A stretch of 64,000 bases of DNA from Mesostigma viride (lineage: Eukaryota > Streptophyta > Mesostigmatophyceae > Mesostigmatales > Mesostigmataceae): positions 248,001 through 312,000 of the forward strand of contig RPFO01000819.1 of assembly GCA_009746045.1 (NCBI GenBank), given 5' to 3'. A program made the translations under genes and the position numbers. This document shows positions 49,968 through 61,200 of the stretch, piece by piece; position 1 is the stretch's first letter; every line of letters begins with the position of its first letter. The notes below the pieces were generated by a model, which worked only from the letters and a program-made list of their open reading frames with translations, ran no database searches and was not told the origin of the DNA.

Positions 49968-51521
49968 ATGGCGCAAACTTTCGCTCAGCAGTGCGCCTTC
50001 ACCATCGCCGCCCCGTCGTCCCTGTTTGCGGGCTCCGTGGCGGTTGATTCGAGCTCCCTGCGCCCCGCTGCCGTTCGTAGCGAGCGCTCGTCGATTGCCC
50101 AGTTCGCGTTCCGGAAGAACGTGTTCCACACCTTGGTGCAGCAATCTACGCAGAATGGCAAGCGTGCTTCTAGCTTTTCCGTTAGGGCAATGGCTGAAAC
50201 TTTCCAGGATCAGGCTACCAGTACCGCCGCCTCCACTAAGCTGTATGTTGGCAACCTGGCCTGGTCATGCGACGACGAAATGCTGAACCAGGCCTTCTCG
50301 CAGTTCGGAGAGGTCAAGGCCGCTGAGGTAATTGTCACATTTTTTTTAAATTCCACCCAATATTTTTTTTAACTTCGGTTGTGGAAAATTTTGTTGACCG
50401 GAAACTTGTCGCGTTGTCGATTTTCCATTTTGCAGGTTGTTCTCGACAGGGAATCCGGCCGTAGCCGTGGCTTTGCCTTCGTGACGATGGCGTCGCCCGA
50501 CGCCGCCGAGAAGGCCAGGAGAGGTCTTGATGGCACGGTAAGAGCTATAGTACATTTCGCTGTCTATTTGTTCCGTTCATTGCAAGGAATTTTCTTTGAA
50601 GGTCCTGACAAGGTTTGTCCCATGGGCAAGACTTTGACTCTTTTTGCTATATGCTGTTCGCTTTTTCGACCCCTCACAATTTACCTCCTGTGAACGATTC
50701 TTCGCAGGAGCTGGCCGGTCGTGCCATCCGTGTGAACTTCCCTCAGCCCAAGGGTGAGAGGGCTCCCCGTGCTGAGCGTGGCGAGCGGTCTGAGCGGTCT
50801 GAGCGCTCCGAGAGGACCTACACCCCCCGCGGTGATGGCGAGGCTGGAGATGCCAACAGGCTTTATGTTGGAAACCTGCCATGGTCCATGGATGATGGCA
50901 TGCTGGAGGATCTGTTCATGGAGTTCGGCACTGTCAACTATGCCAGGGTATGTTATTGTTTACATTAAACATATGTGCCCGTGAAAATTACGCATGTTCA
51001 GCATTGCATGCTTCACATCTGCCTTTTGTTGGTAATGTACCTTTGTCTCCCGTTTTTCTTTCTCACTTTTTATGAAGTTTTTTAGCCAAGCATTTAGTTG
51101 CTGATTCTAACCTTGCATTTTGCAATTTACGATTGTTGCCTGTGTGCTGCCGACGTGGGATTGATGGTATCAGGTTGTGATGGACCGTGATTCGGGTCGT
51201 TCCCGTGGTTTCGCCTTCGTCGCGTTGTCAACACCGGAGGAGGCGAATGAGGCCATGGCCAACCTTGATGGAGAGGTAAGCAGTCATAATGCTGCACAAT
51301 TGAGTTCGTTGCTGCCCCCTTATCCAACACGCTGTGACATAGTTGGACTAAGTTAAGTATGTATTGACTTGTTGACTGCCTGTTGCCTTGTGTCCTTACA
51401 ATGCCATAATTCCTTGGCTTTGCAGGAGATCGGTGGCCGGACAATTCGTGTTAACTTGGCCACCAAGAGCAGTGGTAACCGCGAGGGCCGTGAGCGCCGT
51501 GCACCCCGCGAACAGTGGTAG
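49968..51521 (+). CDS. Chloroplast-type RNA-binding protein with two RRM domains (cpRNP-like, 299 aa)
   Basis: Five exons: 49968-50327, 50436-50537, 50708-50947, 51174-51275, 51426-51521; all junctions are GT-AG and phase 0. Residues 1 to about 80 (MAQTFAQQCAFTIAAPSS...) are Ser/Ala/Arg-rich and acid-poor, as expected of a plastid transit peptide. RRM1 (about 88-165) has RNP2 LYVGNL and RNP1 RGFAFV. An acidic/Arg/Ser linker (GERSERSERSERTY) follows. RRM2 (about 203-280) again has LYVGNL and RGFAFV, and the tail ends RREQW-like (APREQW). This is the layout of plant cp28/cp31/cp33 ribonucleoproteins, which bind, edit or stabilise chloroplast mRNAs. Plastid location is inferred from the leader. 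The upstream in-frame Met at 49932 is less likely because it is not leader-like. Confidence 0.92.
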
Positions 51522-52124
51522 ATCATCACTGATACCTGCTGCATGAACAAAGTTGTGTAGTCATTACTGGTCTTTGTTAGGTACCAATTTAGCACGCAAA
51601 AACATGCCTGCCATATAGGGTCTCATTACAAGGTAGAGGGTGGGGGGTTGAAGGAGCAAATTTTCAGGATTTGTTTCTATCACATAGGTTGGCAAAAAAT
51701 GGCAAATCTCTTCTCTCTTATGCATGTTGGCTAATGTGAGAGCATTACCAGAGCACTTCAATAAGCAGGTCAAACTAGACGTCATTGCTGTTTGGACATG
51801 TTTGTCCCATCGACTTGATTATGGCGTGCGAAATTGTGCACAGCCTTCCTGAAATGAGTTACATCAATTTTTTCTGAAGCTGTTTGAAACAAGTTTTTTA
51901 CGTTGCCAAACCAGAATGGCTGTGGTGATAATTAAAAAGCTCAGACAATCTTTTCTCTGTTACTGTAGTCCATATGACGTGGCGCTGGTCCGAGATCTGA
52001 GAAGATGGATGATGCCGGATTCACGGTGACGGAATGCAATGTACGAGAATGCTCATAACTTTTGATTAGGTCATGAAATTACACCGGAAAGTTGCATCAC
52101 TCCCCGGAAAGGAGAAGTTTTGCG
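51522..52124. other. 3' flank of the RRM gene; no further feature recognised
   Basis: AT-richer sequence after the stop codon, probably 3' UTR and intergenic DNA. No clear polyadenylation signal could be chosen. Confidence 0.4.
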
Positions 52125-52240
52125 GTTGGACTGTAGGTGTCAGCTGGCGATGCCTTAGGATCAGGATACGTCCGTCCTATAGTCAGCAAAAGTGGGTGCG
52201 AGAGGTCCCCAGTTCGATTCCGGCCTGGATTCATTTGCAG
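52125..52240 (+). other. tRNA-related or SINE-like sequence with B-box
   Basis: Contains GGTCCCCAGTTCGATTCCGG (52205-52224), resembling a tRNA T-arm and B-box, preceded about 60 nt upstream by GTCAGCTGGCGATGCC. No complete cloverleaf could be folded by eye, so it is not called a tRNA gene. Confidence 0.35.
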
Positions 52241-52539
52241 ATCGTGTTTTGCGCGGACCGGCACTGAACGCAAATGGTTTTCACCTTTGCGGTGTGCCAA
52301 ATCAGAATACCTGGGTTGGTTGCAATAGAATTGTCTTCTCAAGACGAACACGTTGATATCATTTCCGGCAGCCATCGCCCCAGATTTCGTAATAAATCAG
52401 AAAATTACTCGGCACAGGCGGAGTTCGTCTTTTCCAGATCCGAGCTATGGCGGAATCACAGTGAACAGCCTCCCATCCTCACGTAGATGGGGAGGAAACC
52501 GTGCCCACCACCATTTAGCAGCTGCTCGCAGATGCGGAA

Positions 52540-52588
52540 TTAATTAATTTTAAGTAGACTCGTGCTCCCGTTGGGGAGTCACGGAAAC
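52540..52588 (-). mobile_element. Ultra-short retroposon 3' end with tail
   Basis: An ATTAATTAATTTTAA tail followed by GTGCTCCCGTTGGGGAGTCA, the reverse of the terminal hairpin of the ORF1-only subfamily at 5180 and 10978. Only about 27 bp of the element is present. Confidence 0.6.
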
Positions 52589-52671
52589 CTTAGCGACGCA
52601 GCCACCGACTGACGAGGCGGCCATTCCCGCCCCCTCCAAGCGGCATTGCACTGGACCAGCCGACGAGATCG

Positions 52672-53895
52672 ATGGATAGCCAGATCCCTCTGCCATCGGC
52701 TGCATTTTCCAGCGAGGTAATCCTTGAGGGAGCCCCCCTGGATGACGCTATCACCGACGCTGCCTGTAACCCAGTGTCTTTCATGCCCGGGCAGGTTGTA
52801 CTCGAGCACAGTTCTTTTCGCTTACCGCCGAGCAGGTGCAGGCCATCCTGCGCTACATGGCCGCCCGCAAACTTGCGATCTACGCTCCAGACAGGCCAGG
52901 CGGCACCATCCCAGAAGACGACATCGCCGACATGGAGGAGCCACAGGTTCGACTTTCTGTATTCTTGAGCCACGTGCAGGCCCCCAGCCTCCGGGCACTG
53001 GTTGCCGCCTACCAAGACGCCGAGCAAGGCCCCGCCAACACTCCACGTGCATCCCCGGAAGCAGACCTGCAACAGCTCAACAAGAAAGTCGCGGACATGG
53101 CCTCCCAGCTAGGCGACCTGTCATCTGCTATGCGCCAGGACACCGCCGAGCTACGCACCAGCATGGCTGAGGTGAAGGCAGCCCTGGCCACCTCGCCCCA
53201 GCCGGCCGCCCAATCGCCTCCCAGCTATGCAACCATGGCGAAGCAGGCAGACATTGCTAACATGATGGCGGACGCTGCACGGAGGGGGGCAGCGGCTCAC
53301 AAGACCGCAGTTGAGGACGACCAACGCTCACGCAGAATTGTGGTACGTTATTTCGAGGTCGCGGGTCCCCAGGAAACGGACCTCATGCTTGCACAACGCC
53401 TGCACCGGAGCCTCATCGTGGGCCCGGCGGCTTCATTTGGGCAACGACCGCATCCGCAGTGAGTCGGCAGCATGGATGGCAGGCCAACCTGGCCCCATCC
53501 GGGTGACCTTCACGAGTGTGGCCAGCAAGGTGAAAGTCCTGCAGGCCCGCAAGATCTTGGGCGGGAAAGGCGCGCCCAGCATCGACGATCTACTCTCCCC
53601 AGCCCAGCTCGTCATCAAGAACGGCTTGCTGGGCAGCCAGGCAGCGGTCCAGGCCAGGCGCGCCGGCATTCGCACCTACGTCCGCCTTGTCAACAACACC
53701 CCCGTTCTTTTCATCGACGGGTCCAAGCGCACGGACGTGCAAGCTCCTAACAAGCGGCACAAGCCACACTCCAAGCCAGCCCCAGCTGCATCGATCGTCG
53801 TCGTCAACCCACGTCCCTGGTATGGAGCGGCGCCCGGTAAGGGCACACCCTCGCGGCCTCGCGGTACAGTAGGCTTTGGGCACATCCTTTATTAA
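52672..53895 (+). pseudogene. LINE ORF1 with two frameshifts
   Basis: Starts MDSQIPLPSAAFSSEV. A frameshift near 52815 is followed by LTAEQVQAILRYMAARKLAI and a coiled-coil region (LQQLNKKVADMASQLGDLSS). Then comes an RRM-like part starting RRIVVRYFEVAGPQETDLML. A second frameshift near 53440 leads to IRVTFTSVASKVKVLQARKI and IDDLLSPAQLV, with AGIRTYVRLVNNTPVLFIDG at the C-terminus. It has the same domain order as the ORF1-only proteins on the left but a different family. Confidence 0.75.
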
Positions 53896-53918
53896 TGAAC
53901 AAGCCCCTTTCCATATCA

Positions 53919-54597
53919 AAGAGACAACCAGCGCAGGCCAGAAATCGGGAGAATCCGGACCATGGTAGCTCGAGCCTGCCGTTATCTTTTCCGCGTTTTC
54001 GAGTCGTTCAGGATGATGAAGATGAATGGTGATGGAAATGTGTATCCTTGTGCATTGAAATTATGGCTGGCTTACGCAGTTACGTGTGGAGCGACTAGAT
54101 GACCTAGACGGTGGGGCCGGAAACAGCATGCTTGATCAGGGCGTGTGTTTTGAGCCTAACTGGCCGGGAGTGTCTAGTGGTGAGCACCATTGCTGCGATC
54201 GCTCTCCCACGAGGAAATACCCGCAAATGGAAAACCACTGAAAAGGTCTAGCTAGTCAGTCATCACGTTAGCCATGCCATGATTCCAAACGTCCAAGAAC
54301 TGCACACGGTGCAAAGGCAAAAAGCCGGAGGACAGCACTTTCAAATGTGCGGCGGGAACCAAAAGCCCGCGGATGCCAGAAAACATCGTGTTGCGGCAGC
54401 GATGCGACGATGTGGACAACGAATCCAGTGCCAAGCTCGGAACGGCCGCAAAGGAGATCTGGCATCACAGGGTTCAGATGTGCGGAGATACTATGCGATC
54501 CAGCCGGTCCACGACCTGTTTGTAGAGCTTGTGCCAAGGGGCACTGCACCGAACAGATGTGGGTGACGTTGCAAAAAACATCGGACTTGACGGAGCG
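53919..54597 (-). mobile_element. 5'-truncated Penelope-like copy (reverse)
   Basis: The reverse complement of PLE positions about 15737-16412, ending with TCAAAGAGACAACCAGCGC at the left. It has small indels relative to the full element (for example an extra GCAGTTA-like stretch near 54078). No flanking duplication was found. Its truncation point is five bases from that of 19013-19701. Confidence 0.85.
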
Positions 54598-54902
54598 CAC
54601 CGTGCGAGCATGATCAGGATGCAAGGTCGCCCGGCACGCCACGGTCAACCCTCCCGCCAATTTACCAGCCTCACTCGCCTCCTGGCCCGCCTTGAGCGGG
54701 ACGAGGCTCAGTCGACACGCCAGTCCGGACCCCAGACAGGACGACGCATATCCGCCCTGAAAGAAAGACTCCATGCGTTGAAAAGCATTAACCCCAATCG
54801 CCACCCTCCTCCCCCCCCCCCCCCTCCGCCCCCACCCCCCCTCCAGCCGACTACCCTTCTCCACCCCCACCTCCACCCCCACCCCCCCGCTAATAGGGCA
54901 AC
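54598..54902 (+). other. LINE inter-ORF segment with poly-C/Pro-codon tract
   Basis: Open in one frame (FTSLTRLLARLERDEAQSTR, then ISALKERLHALKS), followed by CCC-rich DNA at about 54805-54890. It lies between two insertions and is probably the ORF1 end or the ORF2 start of the LINE; its function is unknown. Confidence 0.35.
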
Positions 54903-54910
54903 GGCCCATT

Positions 54911-55259
54911 AATTAATTAGAAACATAATTCCGTTGGGAGTACATGTAGCACATATCCCTGAGAAGGGGCATAGGGCTTTTAATACATTCTGGGCTACTT
55001 CCTGCAAGGGTGGGAATGTAAGCTACCCTTGCTCTAGGTGCACCAGGGCACCTGCACCCTCATGATCTTCACACTATGCCCAGCTAAGGGGGAGTATGTC
55101 ATGTGGGGGAAGATCATCATGGCTATACAAGAGCTAGGGCATGGCTTCTCGACAGAGAGCATCTCTCTGCGTGGCATAGCATGGCTAAATTCTTAATGCG
55201 ACATCCATGGGGGTCCCATTATAGGCAGGGCGTGGCTAAATTCTGAAGGCATCATCCAT
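54911..55259 (-). mobile_element. ORF1-only family 3' fragment with 8-bp target duplication
   Basis: GGCCCATT at 54903-54910 and 55260-55267 flanks 349 bp that match the 3' UTR at 608-960. It has an AATTAATTAG tail at its left end and the terminal hairpin ACTCC-CAAC-GGAAT. It is 5'-truncated. Confidence 0.8.
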
Positions 55260-55268
55260 GGCCCATTC

Positions 55269-57787
55269 TTGGTAAATATTGCTAGCTTTAACGTGCGCAC
55301 CCTCCCTTCAGATCCTTCTACGAGCAGAGGCACCCCAGCACGGCAACGCGTCGACGAGCTGGTAGCCTTGTGTGCCGACAACAAGATCACCATCCTTGGG
55401 GTCCAGGAGCATCGGCGCACCGTCGACCCTCAGCAATTAAGGGGTCAACGGGCTTATGGTCAACGACCTCCGCGCGGGCTGGCGGTTTCATTATGGCGGA
55501 GGCGCCGCGCCGGGTCAAGGCGGTGTGGGCCTCCTGTGCTCACCGGCAGCATCAGCTCACCTCCAGTCCATCGTGCTGCGATCCCCACGTGTGCTAGTAC
55601 GTGGCCACTTTTTCTGCCACTGAGGGCCATTCTCACCACACGCTCACCGTTATCGTGGGCTATGCGCCACATGCGGGTCGAGCTCAGGCGGAACGTGAGC
55701 CCTTCTTCAGCGCCCTCAAGGAGGAGGAGGCCAGCATCGCAGCTCGGCACTTCATGGTTATGCTGCTCGACGCCAACGCCACGCTGCCAGTTGGCACTGG
55801 ATTGAGGAGCTCAGTACTCCCCCTCCAACACGACGGCCAACGGTACCACGGCTCTCTTTGCGGATCTGTTCACTCAGAATCTCAGCGCTGGCAGTGCATA
55901 TGCAATGCTTCTTTCGCACGCCCCACAGCTTGCCACCTTTTTTGGGCCGTCGGATCGGGTGGTGTGCCTTGACTATATCCGCTTTACACGCCAGGCTCAG
56001 CGCCGGCCCCTCAGTTGTGGATATATGCTCGCGTGCTGCAACATTCTGTCAGCACGGTGGAATCTGATCACCGTCTCGTGCTCGCGCGCATCAGATTGCG
56101 GTTTCCTGGCGTAAAACCGTCGCGACAACTGGCGCCCCAGCCAGATCTCAAGGGCTCAGGATTGTACTGAAGGATGCCGACAAGATGTCAGCAGAGGAGC
56201 AGGCCGCTATGGCGCACCGGGCCGACTTCCTGGCAGTCTTCGACACCAGGGGCAGTCGCCAGCAGTTGCACGCCATTCCACCCCCCGGTGACTGGTTTCA
56301 CTGTGATCCTCCGCGGTATCGCTGCCAAGTACCGTCTGGCTGACCCTCCCCTCCTTGCCTTTGCGCCGACAGCTTGCTGTCCACCGCCAAGCACCGTCAG
56401 GGGGCGCCGCTCGGCAGATGCTCCGCCGCAACAGGGACCCGACCGCCAAGCCTAGGCTGCAAGCGGCTCTGCGGGTCGCCCAGTACGAGCAAGCTGAGAA
56501 GGCCGACGCTCAGCAGATGGTCAAGGACCTGCGCAACTGCCAGCAGAAGCACGACGGCAAGGGGGCCTGGTTCTGGTACAAGCGATTCGGACACCCGGAC
56601 GGCCTCGGCCGGCCCCACCGCCATGATGTTACCTTCCGCACCGGCCAAGCGGCTTCGTACCTGGGCAGCCGCCGGCCACTGCAGAGGTCTTGGGGACAGC
56701 TGCGCCGCCCCCGCCCCTGCTACCAGCCTCCGCCGCCCGCCCGGCCGCCCTGGCAGGCAGCCCAGCCGGGCCCCCGGCCCCGCCCAGGTCCGCGGCGGAC
56801 TACCTGGTCTCCACGCTGACCGGCCCGCTCGGCGACCCGTCAGACATGCCTCCTTTCACCTCCCGCGTCACTTTCTTTTGCGCCATGCAGAGTGTGGGAC
56901 TGAAAATTCGTAACGGAAACGTTTTGGTAGTTGCCGTCACTTCCTTATGGGCAAAGTGTTGCAGGACTGAAAATTCGTAACGGAAACTTCTTGGTAGTTG
57001 GCGTCACTTCCTTTCGTTCGACTGAAAATTCGCTGAAATTCGCTGAATTCGCACCGTAGCCTAACGGTGTACCTCGAAGTGACGCAGCACCTAAAATTTT
57101 GCCCACAAGTACACTTGGCAGCGCGCTCACTGGGAAAAATTGTACAGCCGTTCCGGACTTCCGGCGGGCCACTTGAACGAATTGTAATGGAGGTCACGTA
57201 CGGAGGCGGTCCAGCGCCTGCGTTACTGTACGCCGCCGCCACAGGCTCCGACGAGATTCCGGCCGCGGTCGTGACTGACTTGCAGCCGAGTTAATTGAGG
57301 ACACTGGTGTTATGCTGCTCTTCCGGGATATCTGCAACCGCATTCTGCTGTCGTCGCAACCGCCCCCAGCGGCCTGGCAACACAGTTTTCACACAATGCT
57401 GTATAAAGCACAAGGGGTCGGCCTGCCGACCCCGGTAACTACAGAGGGGTGTGCATCCAAAGTGCCCCCCTCGATCATCAAGCTTCTCGTGCGGCTCTGA
57501 CATCCTGAACCGCCTGCGCAGGCGGCCCTGGACGGCCGGCCTCAGCGAGACTCAGCACGGCTTCCGTCCAGGTCGCAACACAGTACAGGCGCTCTTTGCT
57601 ACTCGCCGCCTTGTGAAGGAACTGCAACGCCTTCAGCCTGGTGAGTCCCCTCTGCACCTTGTGCTGGTGGACTTCATCAAAGCCTTCGATTCGGTTTTCT
57701 GGCCTGCGCTGTGGGACATCCTCGCTCTGTTCCGGATCCCCCGCCCCCTTATTGCCGTCATCCGCAACCTGGATGAAGGGTCCACCA
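55269..57787 (+). pseudogene. LINE ORF2: APE endonuclease and N-terminal RT, degraded
   Basis: Endonuclease motifs in broken frames: NIASFNVRTLPSD and ILGVQEHRR (about 55275-55410), VIVGYAPHAG (about 55645), FMVMLLDANATLP (about 55755), and ESDHRLVLARIRLR (about 56058-56100). Then come a linker (ADYLVSTLTGPLGDP, about 56800) and an unrelated stretch with 66-bp tandem repeats (56890-57050). The RT part follows: LSETQHGFRPGRNTVQALFA and VLVDFIKAFDSVFW (motif A, about 57660-57700). Many frame breaks. It stops at the CACTA insertion at 57788. Confidence 0.75.
56893..57050 (+). repeat. Tandem repeat of about 66 bp inside the LINE
   Basis: GGACTGAAAATTCGTAACGG occurs at about 56897 and 56963, followed in each copy by GTCACTTCCTT. 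A partial third unit starts near 57019. It interrupts the ORF2 reading frames. Confidence 0.7.
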
Positions 57788-58140
57788 CACTAGGAACTCA
57801 ATTTCTGAGAAAGTTCTCAAAACCCTCAATTTTCTCACCTTTTGTGAGAATTTTTTGAGAAAATTGAGAAAAATCTCAATTTTTTTCCGCAAACGCTAGG
57901 CAAGAAATCTCACCAGGGTGAGATTCTGGTGAGAAAAAGGGCGTTTTGGTGAGATTGGGGTGAGAAAAAACCCTAAAGTGAGAAAAAAGGTGAGAATGGG
58001 TGAGAAAAAGACAGAAAGATTGAGAAAATTGAGAAAATTGAGAAGTTTCTCACCAACACGAGAAAAATCACTAACACGAGAAAAATCACAAGTCAACGTG
58101 GTGAGAAATTTCTCACCAAGAGTGTAACACGAGAAAAATC
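57788..58140. repeat. CACTA terminal and subterminal repeat zone
   Basis: After the CACTA terminus, the motif GGTGAGAAA or TGAGAAAATTGAG recurs about 20 times in both orientations up to 58140. In CACTA elements such subterminal repeats bind the element-encoded DNA-binding protein; that role is inferred here. Confidence 0.75.
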
Positions 58141-58291
58141 ATTAGCTTTATTTCATTAAGTCCTTAACGTGAAAAAAAACTCAACCACTTTGATATGCAA
58201 TATAGGGTGCACCACAAAGGTGCAATATAGGGTTCATACAATATAAAACAGCACATCATTCCATAAACAATGCTGTCATGCCCAAATTAAA

Positions 58292-61200
58292 TCAATAGTC
58301 ATCTTCTTCAGAACTGCTGTCCGAGGGGTTGCTTGCATCAACATCATCTTCTGATGACATAGTGTCATCCCCACTAGTGTCGCAATAGTTCACAGCTTTA
58401 CGCTGCCTTCCACTGGCCCTCTTTGCCATAGGGACCTCCGCAATTACAACGGTGGGCTGGCTAGGTCCAGCATCTGTGGGAGCACCACGCTTGCGGCTGC
58501 GCCCTCGAGCAGGTGCCTTGCCAGCGCGGCGCACCACGTCGCCATCACCTACGTCTGCCGCTGCCACCTTCTTCTTCTTCTTGGACCCCTTCTTCTTGCC
58601 TTTCTTCTTGCCACCAGGCGGTGGCATCGGCTCACCCTCCTCAATCACTTCAAACTGCGGCATGGTGGGGAAATCTGCTGCCACGCTGTGATACACATGG
58701 TTACTGAGGGCAGATTGCGCCTGGTGTGCCATGCTCCATGGCAGTTTGGCAGGGATTACCACCATTTCGGGAGCATAGCATTCATCGACGACATACCCAA
58801 CTGAGCTCACTGCACCTGGCAACACAAGGCACGACGACCTGGGGGCCTTTGCGCTGCTGATGACCACCAACCTCTCCTGGGGCAGGTGAGCGACATGAAG
58901 GCGATCAAAAAGCTCCACCTTCAACAACAGCTGCCATTCCCAGCCACCTCGTGGGTACTCTAACCTGGCCTTCAGAATGTGTGTGATCAAACCAAAGTCT
59001 ACACCGCCCGGGCCATGCACCGCAACTCCCGCATTCTTGTGCCGCTTTCCCTGGGATTGGTCCGCAGCCTCCGTGCGGTAGTTGAACCCGTGGATCCTGA
59101 CTTTGTGGAAAGAATCCGCGTAGCGCTTCACGCCCCCACACGCCGCTACAATGACTTGCGGCACAAGCGGCGTCAGGTTTAATGATGCCCATGCCAGCAC
59201 GTTGAACGTTGTGTCAGCACAGCGATCTCGCCTGCATTCAAACAAACGCACACCGATAACCCAGCAAAGAGTATTATTATTAAGTATTGGTTATTAAAAA
59301 AAAAAAACAGATACAACACAGGACGCTTTTACTGGCGGCAAGATCATGGCACCCGGATGGGTAAAACCAAACAAACTAGATATTAATTACTAGGGCTGGC
59401 TTTGTGACAGTAAAACATGATTGCATGGCTAATCCCAAGGCGCCTTTCAATAGGACTGAATTAAAATAACCAAAGCAGACGGCGTAAGTAGCATTTGCAA
59501 AAAACAAGGCTCACCAGTAGGCCTCGTCGCCATTCGCAGGGTCGCTGTAATCAGCCTTGGGAAGGGCATCTTCTACCAGCAAATCCCTTGCCGCCGTCAT
59601 CTCGTCCTCAGAAAACCGGTACCCGTCTTTCACCGAGCGCTTGCCCAGCTCGATGGTGCGCGACGGATCATTGGTGAGAAGGTCCCACACATAGTGCTTG
59701 GTCTTTACCTGCATTGGAAAAAAACATGATAAGCACACCAAGCAAAAATACAGAAGGCATTCAATTTAAAGAGCACTTTCCTTGAAAATGAGAGTGAGTA
59801 GAAACATCAAGGTTTTACACAAGGAGAGTTTCCATGCTGAATGAAATGAGCCATCATTGCTTCATGTAAATGCAGAATTACAAACTCAAGGTGCTATACA
59901 TCATGTACACACACAAGAAAGAAGTAAAGACCTTCAAATAAGAAACAACTTACTCCGGTGGCTCGATGCTGGAAGTAGGATAGCAGCGTCAGCACCTCGA
60001 AGTTGACGAAGGACTGGCCCATGGAGTGCTCAACATTGAGTGCAGACATGTGGCCAGAAACCGCTGTGTTCATGCATCTCTCACCCCACGCCATGGACCT
60101 ACCGTCAGGGAGACCGACATTTGAAATCTGCCCCGCCAAATGTGTCGCTGCGTGAACCGACCTGGACATTTCGGATGCGGGCAGAACACGCTCAAGTGCA
60201 ACAATTGACCTCAACATAGCCCTACCTACCTCGTCCAGTTCGTACTGAGTGAAGACCCTACCGCTAAAGATTGAGTCCCATGCTGCAGACGTTTCCAAAA
60301 AGGCAGCTCTTGCGTCTGCGTGCAGGCGGCCTCTAAGCAAAACAGGTAAGCGCTTCGAAAACAATTCTAGCTTGTCATGAGTCTTGGCCTTTCTCTCTGG
60401 CTTGCCATTGGCCAGCAGCCCCACAATATCACCCGGGAAGCAGTCGGGCAGGCTGTCCTTCATTCGGCGCTCCAGGGCTGCGTGGGAGACAAAAAAAAAA
60501 AAACAGTCAAACCCCACAAGTGTAAGTCAGTGGCAAGTCTTGATGCAACATGGAGAGTGACAAGTCGAACGTTTACTGTACTGCAATATGCACTGTTCAC
60601 ATTGCACTGAAAATGTGAGAAGACCCTAAACGCGTGCGAAAGGAAAACTGAACCACAACCAGAGAAAGAAAAATTGCGAAACTAAATAATTGCACTTGAA
60701 TCAAATACCTATAAAACAGTTGGGAGAAAAAAGCAAACACTCACCAATAACTTCAGCCTTCTCTTGCGAGGTGAGCTGGCAGGGTGGATGCAACCCCCGC
60801 CTCCTGGTTGTTGTCTTGATTGTGCCATCCATGGCAGTGGTGGTTGTCACGGTCTTCTCCATGTGCAGCTCCGGGTTCAGGTTCATCTCCTTCAGCCGAT
60901 CCCGAATGGCGTAGGTCAAACCTTCCCCTGGCAGCAGATTTAAGGAAAACAAAGCCATACAAGCGCAAATGCATACCAATGTTAGTAATACTTAATACAC
61001 ACACTGAACCACAGCATGTAATAAATCCTAATGGAATTCTCCTTAAATACAAAATGTTGAAAAGGAAAAAAACAGCGACAAACACTAGTGACACAACACT
61101 AGACAGCACCGCACTTACCGCTAGTGGAGTTGGCGACTCGCAAGAGGTTGTTCGCCCCCAGGTGGAACTCGTCGATCAGGTGCCGTTGGAGGAGTTGAGG

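Larger units (their letters stand above)
52589..57787 (+). mobile_element. Decayed two-ORF LINE, hit by three later insertions
   Basis: ORF1 remnants (52672-53895), then ORF2 with APE endonuclease (55269 to about 56110) and RT (about 57470-57787). It is interrupted by a Penelope copy (53919-54597), an ORF1-only 3' fragment (54911-55259) and a CACTA transposon starting at 57788. The rest of the RT is not seen in the window. The APE-type endonuclease places it among APE-bearing LINEs; the exact clade is not assigned. Confidence 0.7.

Noticed and set aside
52125-52240. Functional tRNA gene
   Set aside because: The T-arm-like motif is present, but no cloverleaf could be drawn by eye.
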